This document shows positions 58,801-63,912 of a DNA stretch of 64,000 nt, in pieces; within the stretch, counting starts at the first letter, position 1, and every line of letters begins with the position of its first letter. Below the pieces are notes generated by a model. It did not search any database. It had not been told where the DNA came from and saw nothing but the letters and a program-made list of their open reading frames with translations. The position numbers and the translations under genes were made by a program. Origin of the DNA: JAVVSR01 sp036654095 (GTDB taxonomy: Bacteria > Bacillota > Clostridia > Christensenellales > CAG-917). Location of the stretch: the NCBI GenBank assembly GCA_036654095.1, contig JAVVSR010000003.1:89962-153961 (forward strand), written 5' to 3'.

Positions 58801-61800
58801 CATTCCTTCGTTTTCTAAAATAGCCAACATCCAATCATCGGCAGTATCGCCACCTTCAACCGAGTCGGCAATTAAACCAACAATTAAACCCGTTAGCCCT
58901 GTCAACACCTTAACCTGCAAACCGCGCTTGCTTAAAACAACCGCAAGTTGCAAGCCCGACAAGTCAACAGGAGGTTTAGCCTCTGCCGCAACGATTGCGC
59001 CCGGCTCGGCAAGTTCACCATCGCCAACTATTAAACCGTATATCAAGTCAATTAAATTGATTTCCATACAGAATTTTTCAATTCCCAAGCCTGCCCCGTC
59101 AACGTACAGTTTAGCATCTTCATAGTATGCGCCTAGCAAAAGTTTGCCCGTACGCAAGCTGCGCGCTTCAATAACAATTTGAGAATTGTTATATTTCGGG
59201 TCGTTTTTAAGGTCAAGGCTCATCTGCACAGATAGGTCAATACCTGCCAAGATATCTTCTTGAACATCAATATAAGGATTTAGGCGCGCGCCCGAGGCCA
59301 TATCAACAAGCAATGCGCCAATCATATTGTTTAAGTCAATTTCGCCCTCTTTAAGTTCAATTTTCAACTGACCTTCCACGCCTAAAAATACGTTTAAATC
59401 GGTTAAAATATCAACATAATCGGCAGTGTTCTTTGGAGCAAGGTCAAGCTTGTTAAAGCCAATCCTAATATGACCAAGCCCTAAGCCAAGGTCAATCCTG
59501 TTTTCATCGCTTTCAAGGCCTACGTTCAAATTGATATAAAGTTCGCTTAAATTAAGCCCTTCAAAATCAATTTTAATGCCTGACCCGTCTGCAATAGTGG
59601 GCAACGCTTTAATTATGTTTTCTTTGCCTGCAAGTTCCGGTTTAAGCGCGCTCACAATACCGCCCAACAAATTAGTTGCAAGGGCAACTTCAAGCGAATT
59701 ATTGCTTATATTTACGCCACTTATAATAGCCGCAATGATACCCATTATGTCGGGTTTAGCTGCCGGGTCTGCTGTTGAAATAGCCGAGCCACCACCGGGA
59801 ATATTTTTGAAAATATCAATTTTTCCGCCAGTAATCTTCGCAATATCTAACATAATAAGCGGAAGTCCAATTTTAGCGGCGTCAATATATAACTTGCCAT
59901 TGACTAGCGAAATAACAATAGCAGGTAACGCGTTTGCGCCAGGATTTTTTGTAAGCTCAATTCTAGCTTCGATAGCTTCCAGGACGTTCGGCCCGCTTAT
60001 TTTTGATAAATTAAGGTTTGCCGCAATTTTAAAGCCGTAATACATATCAATATCTTCAATTACGTCAAGTTGAAGCATTAAGCCATACATTACTTCCTCA
60101 AGCGGCGACAAATCCCACTTCCCTTCCTTGGCCTGCAAGCGGAACTTGCCGTCAACAGAAAGGTTAATATCTGAAATACCCGTCACATTTCCCAATTCGT
60201 CCATACCGATATGTAGCGGCAAGAACGGCCTCGTCGGGTCATTAATATCGGGCATAACGTAATCGTCCATTGCGCTTCCATACTCGGTTAATATCTTAAT
60301 ATCAAGCGTAATCAACTCGCGTTCTTCTTTGCTTTCGGCTTTTTTATCGCCGAGAGCTGCCGAAATATAAATGCCATCTAGACCGGGGCCACTTGACGAA
60401 TCAATAATAATTTCAGCTTTAGTAATAGGCAACTCAAGCCCTGGCTTAATCGCCGAGAATATTGAGCCTAAAACGTCTTCCGTCAACGAAATAACTATGT
60501 AATCAAATGACATTTTCGAGTCGCCACGTTTAATGTCTGCGCACAATAATATCTTTTTAATTAAGCCAATAGTATCAACTTTGGTTTCGCCTTCAGCAGC
60601 TGTCGCGCCAGCTTCCAAATAGTGCTCAATTAAAACTTCGCCACTGTCAAACAAGCCTTTTATAACATCGCGGTTCTCATCTTCTTCAGACGAGGCTGCA
60701 TCTCCACCTGTGCTTCCTGTAATTAAACTCATTAATGAAGGAATTGTAGGTATAACTTTGGCCAAACTATCTTTAATTATCGAGGTCAAGTTAAGCGGAG
60801 TATCTTCCCACCTTACACTGTAACGTGTAAAGCCTTTATCCGTTGCAGCATCATAGAATGTGTAATGGAATTCTTCTTTATACTTTTGAACGCCTGCCGC
60901 AGGTTCATCTTTAAACTTTACATATTCGCCCGCTTCATTTTTAATAAATTTGCCCTTATCGTCAGCAACATAGCTAGGTTTCTTTACGTATGCGCCGTTG
61001 GGGTCGACCGACGAAATTTCACGAGGATAACTGTCAATCTTAAAGCGACCGCTGCCCATACCCGACAAATCAATATAGGCCGCCTCTTCGCTTCCTATGT
61101 AATAAATGCCTGCACGTACGGCGTTGTTTTCACCACCAATAATTTCAAGCAAAATCTTAGTTTTATTGTTGTCCCTTAAATCAATTTCTGCGCGCAACTT
61201 TACACGGAGTTTGAATGTCGTATCCTCTATAAAGTTTACTTCAGTTTTCCCTAATCCAATCGGATTGCCACTCGCGTCGACAAAGGAGAGGCTATTCCCC
61301 TCGCCTGCAAGTAAACCCGATATAAGTTGGCCAAAGGCCGTATCAATACCCGCAATAGTATACGAGTGCTGTGTTGCATTTACAATCAATTCAAGGTCAA
61401 GGTTGAGCGTTGTAAAGCTATAACTTTCCGTAACTACGTTTGTAAAATCGGGCATTTCAAAAATAGGCTTTTTACCAATAATGATATCTTTAACACCAAC
61501 GTCAATATCCAAAGGATTTTCATCTTGAACGTTGATACCAATCGACATCTTCTTAAAACAGTCATTTTTGATTTCAGCGCGGAAGAATAAACCAAATTTA
61601 GTTGCTCCATCTTGAAGCCCGCCAAAAATAGTTTCAACGTCCCAACCAAATATCAACTCAACCAATTCATAAATATCTGCGCCGAGCAATCCGCCAATCG
61701 CGCCAAATGCGATTGATGCCATTGCAGGGTCATTCAATATAGTGGGCATTATGAGCGTCGAAGAACCGTCGCCATTGTCTACCATATATGAGCCTTTCTT

Positions 61801-62478
61801 TTGAATAAGATTTGTGATTATGCTGGGGATATTTCCGCCAATCAAGTCGCCAACCACAGGTATGCCACCTACGTCAACAACACTGCCTAATTCAAACCCT
61901 TCCATAAAGCCGTCAAGCTCCAAGCGCTTAAACGCCTCTTGCATTGTAGAGGCCAACCAAGCTAGGTCAAGATTATCCACCTTAAACACGTGAACGCCCG
62001 AACCCTTCGCCGAACCACGTAAATCTATGTATACAGCTCCATCGGTTGAATAGAAGCCTACTACCAACTTATCAGGCATACCCGTACGTTGGTCAACAAC
62101 TTCAATCTGCAACTGACTTCGCTTGTCATCAACAAGGTCAATCGAACCCTTAACCTGAATAGCATAATAAGCCCTAACTTTCGACTCATTTAAGTCTAAC
62201 GCGATTTCAAATTGAAAATTTAAAACAGTCGCATCAAACTGGTTAAGTTCTCTTGACTTATTCATTGACGCAATCAACATATCCATCGCTTGACTGCTCG
62301 ATAAAAAAGTCTTATTTCCGTCGGTAATTGTACCGCCGTCGTTTATATTGCCACCATCTGGCGGAACGAATTTATCATTATCCTTTCCGGTAGGGTCGCA
62401 AGCCGCAAAAAGCGTAACGAGAAGCAATACGACAACGAACACCGCTAATGCTTTTCTTACTGTTAATTTGCCTTTCAT
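42403..62478 (-). CDS. Giant (6,691-residue) multi-module surface lipoprotein, unknown function
   Basis: I do not recognise the family. The frame is open for 20,076 bases. Residues 1-27 form a lipoprotein signal: basic start, hydrophobic core, then LFAAC with Cys27. From about residue 60 to 4,800 a beta-rich module recurs about fifteen times. Its clearest line is [I/L]Y[V/I/A]DLSGLG, preceded by a VLGLYY-like strand and followed by a K-x-KI strand and a hydrophobic LLxLL segment. Linkers between copies are Ala/Ser/Thr-rich, often ALATA. Inserts with WWIG or YVLLT motifs interrupt some modules. From about 5,100 to 6,200 come Ig-like segments with YxDGxxxxV patterns; the end looks lipocalin-like. 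A consensus promoter, AAGGAGG and a strong terminator show it is an expressed single-gene unit. It must be exported and membrane-anchored. Adhesion, glycan or lipid binding are guesses. Confidence 0.93.
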   Translation of the reverse strand: MKGKLTVRKALAVFVVVLLLVTLFAACDPTGKDNDKFVPPDGGNINDGGTITDGNKTFLSSSQAMDMLIASMNKSRELNQFDATVLNFQFEIALDLNESKVRAYYAIQVKGSIDLVDDKRSQLQIEVVDQRTGMPDKLVVGFYSTDGAVYIDLRGSAKGSGVHVFKVDNLDLAWLASTMQEAFKRLELDGFMEGFELGSVVDVGGIPVVGDLIGGNIPSIITNLIQKKGSYMVDNGDGSSTLIMPTILNDPAMASIAFGAIGGLLGADIYELVELIFGWDVETIFGGLQDGATKFGLFFRAEIKNDCFKKMSIGINVQDENPLDIDVGVKDIIIGKKPIFEMPDFTNVVTESYSFTTLNLDLELIVNATQHSYTIAGIDTAFGQLISGLLAGEGNSLSFVDASGNPIGLGKTEVNFIEDTTFKLRVKLRAEIDLRDNNKTKILLEIIGGENNAVRAGIYYIGSEEAAYIDLSGMGSGRFKIDSYPREISSVDPNGAYVKKPSYVADDKGKFIKNEAGEYVKFKDEPAAGVQKYKEEFHYTFYDAATDKGFTRYSVRWEDTPLNLTSIIKDSLAKVIPTIPSLMSLITGSTGGDAASSEEDENRDVIKGLFDSGEVLIEHYLEAGATAAEGETKVDTIGLIKKILLCADIKRGDSKMSFDYIVISLTEDVLGSIFSAIKPGLELPITKAEIIIDSSSGPGLDGIYISAALGDKKAESKEERELITLDIKILTEYGSAMDDYVMPDINDPTRPFLPLHIGMDELGNVTGISDINLSVDGKFRLQAKEGKWDLSPLEEVMYGLMLQLDVIEDIDMYYGFKIAANLNLSKISGPNVLEAIEARIELTKNPGANALPAIVISLVNGKLYIDAAKIGLPLIMLDIAKITGGKIDIFKNIPGGGSAISTADPAAKPDIMGIIAAIISGVNISNNSLEVALATNLLGGIVSALKPELAGKENIIKALPTIADGSGIKIDFEGLNLSELYINLNVGLESDENRIDLGLGLGHIRIGFNKLDLAPKNTADYVDILTDLNVFLGVEGQLKIELKEGEIDLNNMIGALLVDMASGARLNPYIDVQEDILAGIDLSVQMSLDLKNDPKYNNSQIVIEARSLRTGKLLLGAYYEDAKLYVDGAGLGIEKFCMEINLIDLIYGLIVGDGELAEPGAIVAAEAKPPVDLSGLQLAVVLSKRGLQVKVLTGLTGLIVGLIADSVEGGDTADDWMLAILENEGMTGFDLPEIGAKVDIDLGTGSGKPLLNAIKIIVEVTGSKDIDSNPTLRLTIALGGIDIGVSLRDIVTESRIDKSQFTTTKGLENLYLEVVGAIELGANASDPEVMKYSLGDYMAQFAKEFGSKPTVDANGNPILDANGNPVMADKMAIYDLLCKIMLKFNVANDLYDVIGFRIAGNLAIDALMLEGSAMTPKVPILLEKSELAIELCNGAYGKSDKIIGIYLKDGWIYVELKGKILANSQLKINIAGLGAMGNLNYVLESEAKEDDLAMADGYSAGTIKTYVTKAGVYYPVTPTNEQAYAKVKKYIKVGDAYIALKDATFEQKKAAEGYVAATFDRYVKDTINTKETYVLLTAENQAKYTDLVKFPRYVKIVQKQAAKPGNGTALATADKAPVDIQSIGGILNGFLKSVSITNHSISVNLGANLLGAVMGLIIGGSGYEIPILNEENSYIKWDYANPEIYGDNVKALTIGLGINPIYLRLSLGGFKFGMAHKDVVPFTDAELKNFKSLVDLANVSLSAEIGIDLELKEGAIPLGGIISAIAPLLKKDIGFDLDIDVKDNIAYNLRIYLKANLNLQDLNKTEIFLEIMNEPLNGEHKKVLGLYLDGTTLYVDSQVLNIAKFKIEGFDLLGALLQEDINGLLQKLKDALGGSASAAAEEKGITSQETIDILFSLSEHNIKIILTESIVLGLLKALAPTMISTDIVDLIKSLNLQAKVEINTVPFKLAVRIDTDYLALGIHVAEPRLSTEPIEDMFKYALANKDQFASYSNKCIGIELDIAIKYQLYDRTGANAIDLSSILSDLSGLESLKNPDKKMVRDLLNSIMLKVQLQETKGEIGLRVAANLMLEDLYAQLAASSAKPQEGPNGNWWVGQDTGIKYDKSVKAEVVGGYWVIGGKVTTIPYISGSVAENGKNGNWWIGQDLGILYNAAVVPTVGNGNWWIGNQDTGRLYNKDEKAESGANGNWWIGGQDTGIKYDKNVKATDGNGTWWVGTRDTGVVKIAADVLKFLEASITISFEDGTKSVVLSLSNGNIYAKLDDIGGPNIKLNLMGLMGKVNKPTNSTTGSGVSLSTADEAQALAEININDILSNAISSITIAKGFGMDIAIAPQLLVSLINSLAPGILSDKSLKHLSFVDELTDDSAFKEKDTVLSSDIKDSRDYAKTNIINATTGLNVVNYVLLDELVPTSVVEVKDASGSRKFVKYSEIAASDTVVAYKKVRHSGISYKTNDLAINGGKSLNIDLAFYNGFDLGISIRDYNVGAARKDVLPLDDSAYTSLDNAENEKLTIGTTLFITFEGKGTGVGDEVETIELGSLIENILTSVYQKKLEAGTVKEGDIDLGELGRQLAAISPVLKIAKFSNKAEVRIKAALVLDELLNGKTFMEKMANSEFAVEIVSVTTNGESKVLGLYLSKGFLYVERRDATNPIIKFDLSKFFVKNVSGGGASVNALSTGDASAENDPVVLLTVAKHGLKIDLTTALIEKLLSVLIGANIDLTKEINGAIAITWAQEGTKGLNLQEIGLSVDVNISTLHLGIGVKGIDIGILPTSDSIVPKNVTLTATAIDDAILDISLKLNIGIDITNDIDLAKLLSVFGVDALKDFTKLIKVPEGGAHIGLILEVAASLNLGNLDATEAAIIIKAKIGNNANEVAIATALLKDGNIYLDVSNLFGINAKTKIAGFKFSDLLGAKSIFDLLQPAPAAGVSENSLATGAATQSGLELGFTGSAIEIKIGAQLVKVLLNMLAPNFSLPMGIDIGALLEVQYINHEVGDPNFGKLEVAIKLKAWVANLLGISLSIDDINLGFRTDNAPLVTLPADAATAYPTLMTLGMLVQKNPDGSDQLDDKGKVIKKLGIQEFNLEKISLNLELNLNSEMIGGIPTGSDSNEMDISGFFGALLGKIDSASMFLYDENGNKIGKMNRQLALKISAEIDLKQIIELTKSADPKKEVGKILKAINANIELVKTVQIDGVPQPQLGGATEDVLLGIYLKNGDIGVYLQGLGMSNVVIEHGMLLDIIAAAGAGASENALATAIDTSSINIGSMLNDIIKSITLAQKALTIVLQDNYLQAIFNTLLPDFKMGTIPDFGMGGGNKIQLNLGAFSDKTNKTGLLAIDLQFYGLNVGIDLYPPTIGFGTPIKSAPDMSTWTKFAQGATDISVALALSGNLEITGNNTGVALGKILNNVVGDLSTKLIVDGAKIDFKISASIKLEFDLLNKKIGFGEMDLSVILERDTKLLAGIYYSNTDETVYIDASHFFSGANNPLVNSTATGKIAIKGIKLSSLIFPDKKADAPAGGAVNALFAGATVDGKAAVTDKEAQTGGLISTAALWAEFGPNTMLVTVASGIINKIIALAAPDAGVDGMLPNIAIKLDTRVNPFRVNIGVEVQDDEFKNALGIKLGINGFDNDEHGGPKHSDLSITTKYNSVLPATLNRGEYKELVTLNIPALQAGNIGEGLKFKNDVVNLSLSLKLDFTANQTADGQPRDWAKYLSTLFGLSDAEFDVLVDILGFNNGQSKSAISLTIDAALNLPNIINGFNLAGSEVRVTLGMISDVLSNGLYQGGEPAKMVITLIGDEGNGESGIYLDLSGYRGKGKHKLSLDLMGLISGASAKALATANTGLLGEQIFTVLDGLLESVHLGDGKLAVNLSKNSLNTIFKLLLPEQEFPAAPLLGGGVVIDLRNLHIGVNLDFDNAMSIGIGIGYISLAKPDDYRKQADGKFSFIANKAEFKDLKQLKLNLDLLGELSYTGIRTSSTNPAIDLSELFKLIKIKGKPLLENPLFQLRVGSDMGTTYVINTHAYLDLSDFNKLKVSLEVWDTIDPNHHALMIGAYLDGQDVFLDLSSLGFPKLKIEGVNLAGIMEKAMGGFLEHDKAVGASNSALSTASIDGGLGNSILGGSVLPYVALVFRPEVFAIGLNAAFIDAIVNVVKRSQGEDIAVGEKFLPNFGDIAIIGDSRTFYKAETEVSEAEKANIRDRYVRDGYVAITAENKSLYRGQEMYAFVNGTYKLEKEATPAELLNNDNRFVDNYVLLTTANSAAYAGKVKYLKIGGKLLPELAIKVTDGFYGSIRLNDVHINGNLADPLKVNWETANSVFAERIEGNKTYQPVYNIATKQIGLDKVNLGLDISLKFLTQKSELGDADYSDSFQFYLSSMLSSLLGNGTDLTNFKLHVPDDIIGYTLAIKLSASISELISDTGFNIAGLLNSELFIEFRIEGNFTNTLVLGLYKQANDSAIYADLSGLGLPKVKLIGLGGLLAGIGSALADVIQGAAGSSALATAGSNTGAPPAFAEIAIENGRVEISLEMEVLRQIFASLGLETKKITFKETATNGGVNAEATYTAIVIRNEDGSEKMAIPLPNLEVIRISLDIAKKLNSITLEVGLDSIGNTLILSIGNLNLSTGDGFFTNEFENLKGANADKWGAIILGDSNGVSMGNIIKGALDAIDPNITVILNKRVACKNVRQAGTGQMGGIDNETYTPSYTTVKITRTNGDADREDGKNSGGDPVFGGKLAVNLHFKSKGNQASATLEPKVSVWLFNNAIYGDLGALAGILGGIDAVKKLKFADLNIVDMIAKGGAASEESVAQATAEAAAPAPDTMATIKNYIKGIQISWWNNTSVAGTLGDPRYSTIRVDLNPAGINDLLLYLYYLLFTLQYRPADFSDPVIPAEYPGMLEFKALSYETKKAIVVQDDTKTVTEGGKTYKCTDAYRACPYFLHKFAANMIGSLLGTTALDGLFLDNASGSIANILAGIISGLLPIPLLEEGRPNYVEIVLDKNNANGILREVGIYINKNATSLSGNTLTNVDVKDADDNAEIKLQLNGLFLRSVSGVQWYNDTEKAFGEKLGITSLGDTTSAVNKTYLVADAFNPVELSFNATNNPTALPQRVDATFTGITNYTSKGQNGQNKSDSWVELGGTAIIWDVSEVNLTPGSTDSFIYGYALNKQIAKIPVTVGLSTGYMKLQGYVDSTGAFVKTDKLVINPSLNPTAANATTLIQLPETIVIQQNNGQLQLLSTKFKPTVYAVDAAGKPVLNPDGTQKVQTPASPSVVINGSTIYAAGSFGWIEGDATELALGGDITTSFWYKVNKSDKIKVNTTVQYVNNNATRGYLPSVTDEDKAKFDVLNGGSALDMTATSLDIENNIRALKKISVEYSNGEVRKVDVLEWKFNLSYNKAKYFEGASGNAIAVINHYAADGTNVKQEIKVPIKVNPGVVVGLSGGSVVYDQYTEFTKENLLPEIVDVIFRVSRVRTEVGTMSRDDIALYNTTDALGNKALVLPSNITLKSDTTLKVTASVGKEGISAQVFEIEVNIKPKNITKAYIAVTKATAPTSIKTIDVTYLDGTSDTLQILDRGNLDTLNFANGGIFEVNLKVGLGKFGFEKYNQQITAEIRVLRDTTPVTPSPVAPPHAPAPSVFSNVVAVENNTEIANSEIAFENSTAMASSESATAAANVPVTDAKITNKDNESVVFDPLYEMIIKGNKLAYPATTNITLLNGTTKDVTFVSSTLVVSIVNATVEGFSTRSIKGGEFVDTVTYTDGTTTYVINIPVSIIDRQIKSDTLKATLPDFDPFLYDPNPLSGSFSFPKESVVTFENGSTEKVNIKWADVNVTYTAADGLKSFIAVASYGSTAGASRNVTCAIKKFRVTKLEEQIKQWFLDNGHNFEVYPVDKANDAKLLSNYPSTLTIVEKNMTYTINLKWNLETLKYTFASDSTPVNVEIGNDTLGYQKLAFTLPIAACIIDYVVCPALVNFCMAQLDPFTYNSASFDVVRNLVASDIMVYFKNNARPPLAMKPIWNLDKIRATIGGEPQCITATFFTNEFAGEQIIRETRRDTVAAAVVNEIKFIGRKAVTVFDTVTGKLLINTDPVNVYSKLTAMPNSVSVVYEILGKAGQFETIVYTTDGSGLNGNVLYSQAGFRPNVNGDKCTVDCRLTVNGVLYVHTITYEADILKADAIKQWGKDSAAVDWKIVDGVITNVWEINPLTASRSEQSPGKTNINVSFAKFGYGETIVGTWIKGIKKFVIKADNTFDYFENETLKLSGSYDPNSFAYTINGGGTGTFGFVKHDDVYAFNSDGTFTRTLYNNTTRGTYTATGSIYTLTYKNNPTQERVDLTGVPSTVTGAVTTFTKFKSIENTMRVVGNLGSGDTFGKSPEILASGATKEIDFGIVDLRMPAGYKATIGGGDYKATVGLGKGEELILNVKVLNKSFTIKEPSNLDTTDSLLPNGVDATFTDTTLPNQQLSVYWDIKYYSLKQTAYDKDNSRLQVVFDKTGTILTDAQGTPVVRKMAYYEELQTEESTIVHAKKDLNKTFDVNAGKTAAGKYIAIGYVGRVIDSDGYSVLLDTEVTIKRTITIKNYSSAVPTDKICNVWISTDDTYTGLVFDKTVAHTMRIVSGKSDGANAIDGTNTVVEGTYTYSMVDGKSQVTGFTVGGTTYTVKYKIVSGEEIVEVNMAVTPEGVVSQSAAGAVLTFKVHSMV
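43900..47200 (-). other. Ig-like stalk region of the giant protein
   Basis: Residues about 5,100-6,195. Repeated segments combine a short strand with SNG or DGT turns (VEYSNGEVRKVDVLEW, DVTYLDGTSDTLQI, VTFENGSTEKVNIKW) and a closing V-x-V-x-IKP-type strand, as in bacterial Ig-like group 4 domains. I count five to seven such units. A Pro-rich hinge (TPVTPSPVAPPHAPAPS) lies near residue 5,610, followed by an Ala/Ser/Asn-rich linker. Confidence 0.5.
48100..62300 (-). repeat. Protein-level array of about fifteen diverged beta modules in the giant protein
   Basis: The YxDLSG-like line occurs near residues 150, 468, 862, 1123, 1451, 1832, 2255, 2637, 2883, 3213, 3468, 3801, 4053, 4450 and 4756. 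Spacing is 250-260 in the shortest modules and 320-425 where a linker or insert is added. DNA copies are not similar by eye, so the duplications are old. The strand pattern (L-x-L-DL-x-KT-x-I before, LGLYY-x-x-G-x-IYVD after) recalls LppX/LolA-type lipid-binding half barrels, but this is only an impression. Confidence 0.7.
55815..56222 (-). repeat. Six-fold Trp-rich WWIG repeat inserted in the giant protein
   Basis: Residues about 2,087-2,222 hold six units of roughly 14-30 residues built on GNWWIG-x-DTG-x-(K/L)Y: NWWVGQDTGIKYD, YWVIGGKVTTIPY (degenerate), NWWIGQDLGILYN, NWWIGNQDTGRLYN, NWWIGGQDTGIKYD and TWWVGTRDTGVVK. It splits a module between LMLEDLYAQL and FLEASITISF, so it was inserted into a loop. 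Confidence 0.85.
62398..62478 (-). other. Lipoprotein signal peptide and lipobox of the giant protein
   Basis: Residues 1-27: MKGKLTVRK basic start, ALAVFVVVLLLVTL hydrophobic core, then FAAC. Cys27 (codon 62398-62400) would be lipidated by Lgt and freed by signal peptidase II. Phe at -3 is allowed but less common than Leu. A Gly/Asn/Asp-rich tether (residues 28-55) follows. Confidence 0.85.
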
Positions 62479-62560
62479 AATTTAGCCTCCTTGTGTGTAT
62501 GAAGTAAATACACGCGTGCGTGAAATCGAGGGACATAATTCCACATTAATAGATACTTAT

Positions 62561-62589
62561 ATTTTACCTAAAAAAGCACCGCAAGTCAA
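62561..62589 (-). promoter_or_regulatory. Sigma-A-type promoter of the giant gene
   Basis: On the minus strand, TTGACT (62584-62589), a 17-bp spacer and TAAAAT (62561-62566). The leader is about 76 bases and contains a small CACGC/GCGTG hairpin. AAGGAGG lies 8 bases before the ATG. Confidence 0.8.
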
Positions 62590-62860
62590 GACATTATAAT
62601 TAATAATTTATTTTTTAATACACACGCATAAATTTATATACTATATATTGTGGTTTCGGCCATCAATAATCGCAAGAATAAAATCATTAAAAAAAATTAT
62701 TGCTAGTTTTTGGATTTTTTGATTGCATTTCCAACATTTAAGTATATTTTTAGAAAAAAAAATTTTTCATAAATTTACAGCATTTACAGCCTTTTAAACG
62801 GGTTTTCAGCATTTTTGTTGTCAATATTTTGCCTATTTTAATAGCAATTTTGCACCACTT

Positions 62861-63236
62861 TTTAACATAAAAATAACCATTTTAACAGGCATTTTATAGC
62901 TATATTTTAATGGCTATCTTAAACATTTTTAACATAAAAACAAGCTTTTTAGCAGGCATTTCATAGCTATATTTTAATGGCTATCTTAAACATTTTTAAC
63001 ATAAAAACAATCTTTTTAGCAGGCATTTCATAGCTACATTTTAATGGCTATCTTAACCACTTTTAACATAAAAACAGGCTTTTTAACGGGCATTTCATAG
63101 CTGTGTTTTAATGGCTATCTTAATTACTTTTTAACATAAAAACAAGCTTTTAAACGGACATTTTATAGCTATATTTTAATGGCTATTTTAACCACTTTTA
63201 AACATAAAAACAATCTTTTTAACGGACATTTTATTT
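62861..63236. repeat. 67-bp tandem repeats, five full copies and a partial sixth
   Basis: Each copy contains AACATAAAAA; these start at 62864, 62931, 62998, 63065, 63133 and 63201, a period of 67-68 bases. Every full copy carries ATAGC(T)...GGCTAT, an inverted repeat with a 12-base loop. The arms stay constant while loop bases vary. Degenerate pieces of the unit are visible to the left (about 62780-62860). Confidence 0.95.
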
Positions 63237-63845
63237 GTTTTATTTTGAAAAAGCAGTTATAAAACGCGACATAAATCTTTTAAAATTACATTTCGCTTAA
63301 AACATCTAAAAAATGCCATTATAAAACATTGTATTACTTTTACCGACGATTTTAATTTACACAAAATTTAATTTATTTACACAAAATTGCATTTTCGTCA
63401 CATATAATTTATGCTCGACATTGTAAAAATAGCTTGTAATAGTTTTAATAACACAAATTTATTACAATATAAACCTATGCGCATTATTTAGCTTTTGTTC
63501 TTTTAAAATTAAATTTATTGTAGAATTTTGATAAATTAATTTAAATTTTTACAAGAAATATAGTTTTGCGCAAATAAAATTTTAATACGAAACTAGCGAT
63601 TTATCAAGAGTATATTTAAATTTTACGAAATACACAATAATTAATTAACGAAATTTAATAAACTAAAATTTATTTATCTCCACACAAAATTACTAATTTA
63701 TTGTCAACTTTTTTCTACTGTCGTTTTTGTGATAAATTAATTTTAAATTAAATTGCTTTGCATTTATTATATATTTAGTGCCAATATAACTGTCATTACG
63801 ACACTTTAAATAAAATTATTATTGTTTAACTTGTCATTTTGACAT

Positions 63846-63885
63846 TATTAAAAAGAAAAGCCTCAGCTACACGCTAAGGCTTTTC
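63846..63885 (-). terminator. Intrinsic terminator of a gene beyond the right edge
   Basis: On the minus strand, GAAAAGCCT-AGC (63885-63873) pairs over 12 of 13 positions with the arm at 63867-63855, with a 5-base loop, and the trailing arm runs into TTTTCTTTTT. It lies about 28 bases after the possible stop at 63913. Confidence 0.8.
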
Positions 63886-63912
63886 AATATGATGTACACG
63901 CTAAATTTAATT

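Noticed and set aside
42403..62478. Giant gene as a nonribosomal peptide or polyketide synthetase
   Set aside because: No adenylation, condensation, ketosynthase or carrier-protein motifs, and it begins with a lipoprotein signal.
62861..63236. Tandem repeats as a CRISPR array
   Set aside because: The whole 67-bp unit repeats, there are no unique spacers, and no cas genes are nearby.
62600..63850. AT-rich repeat region as a replication origin
   Set aside because: No TTATCCACA-type DnaA boxes and no dnaA, dnaN or gyrase genes nearby.
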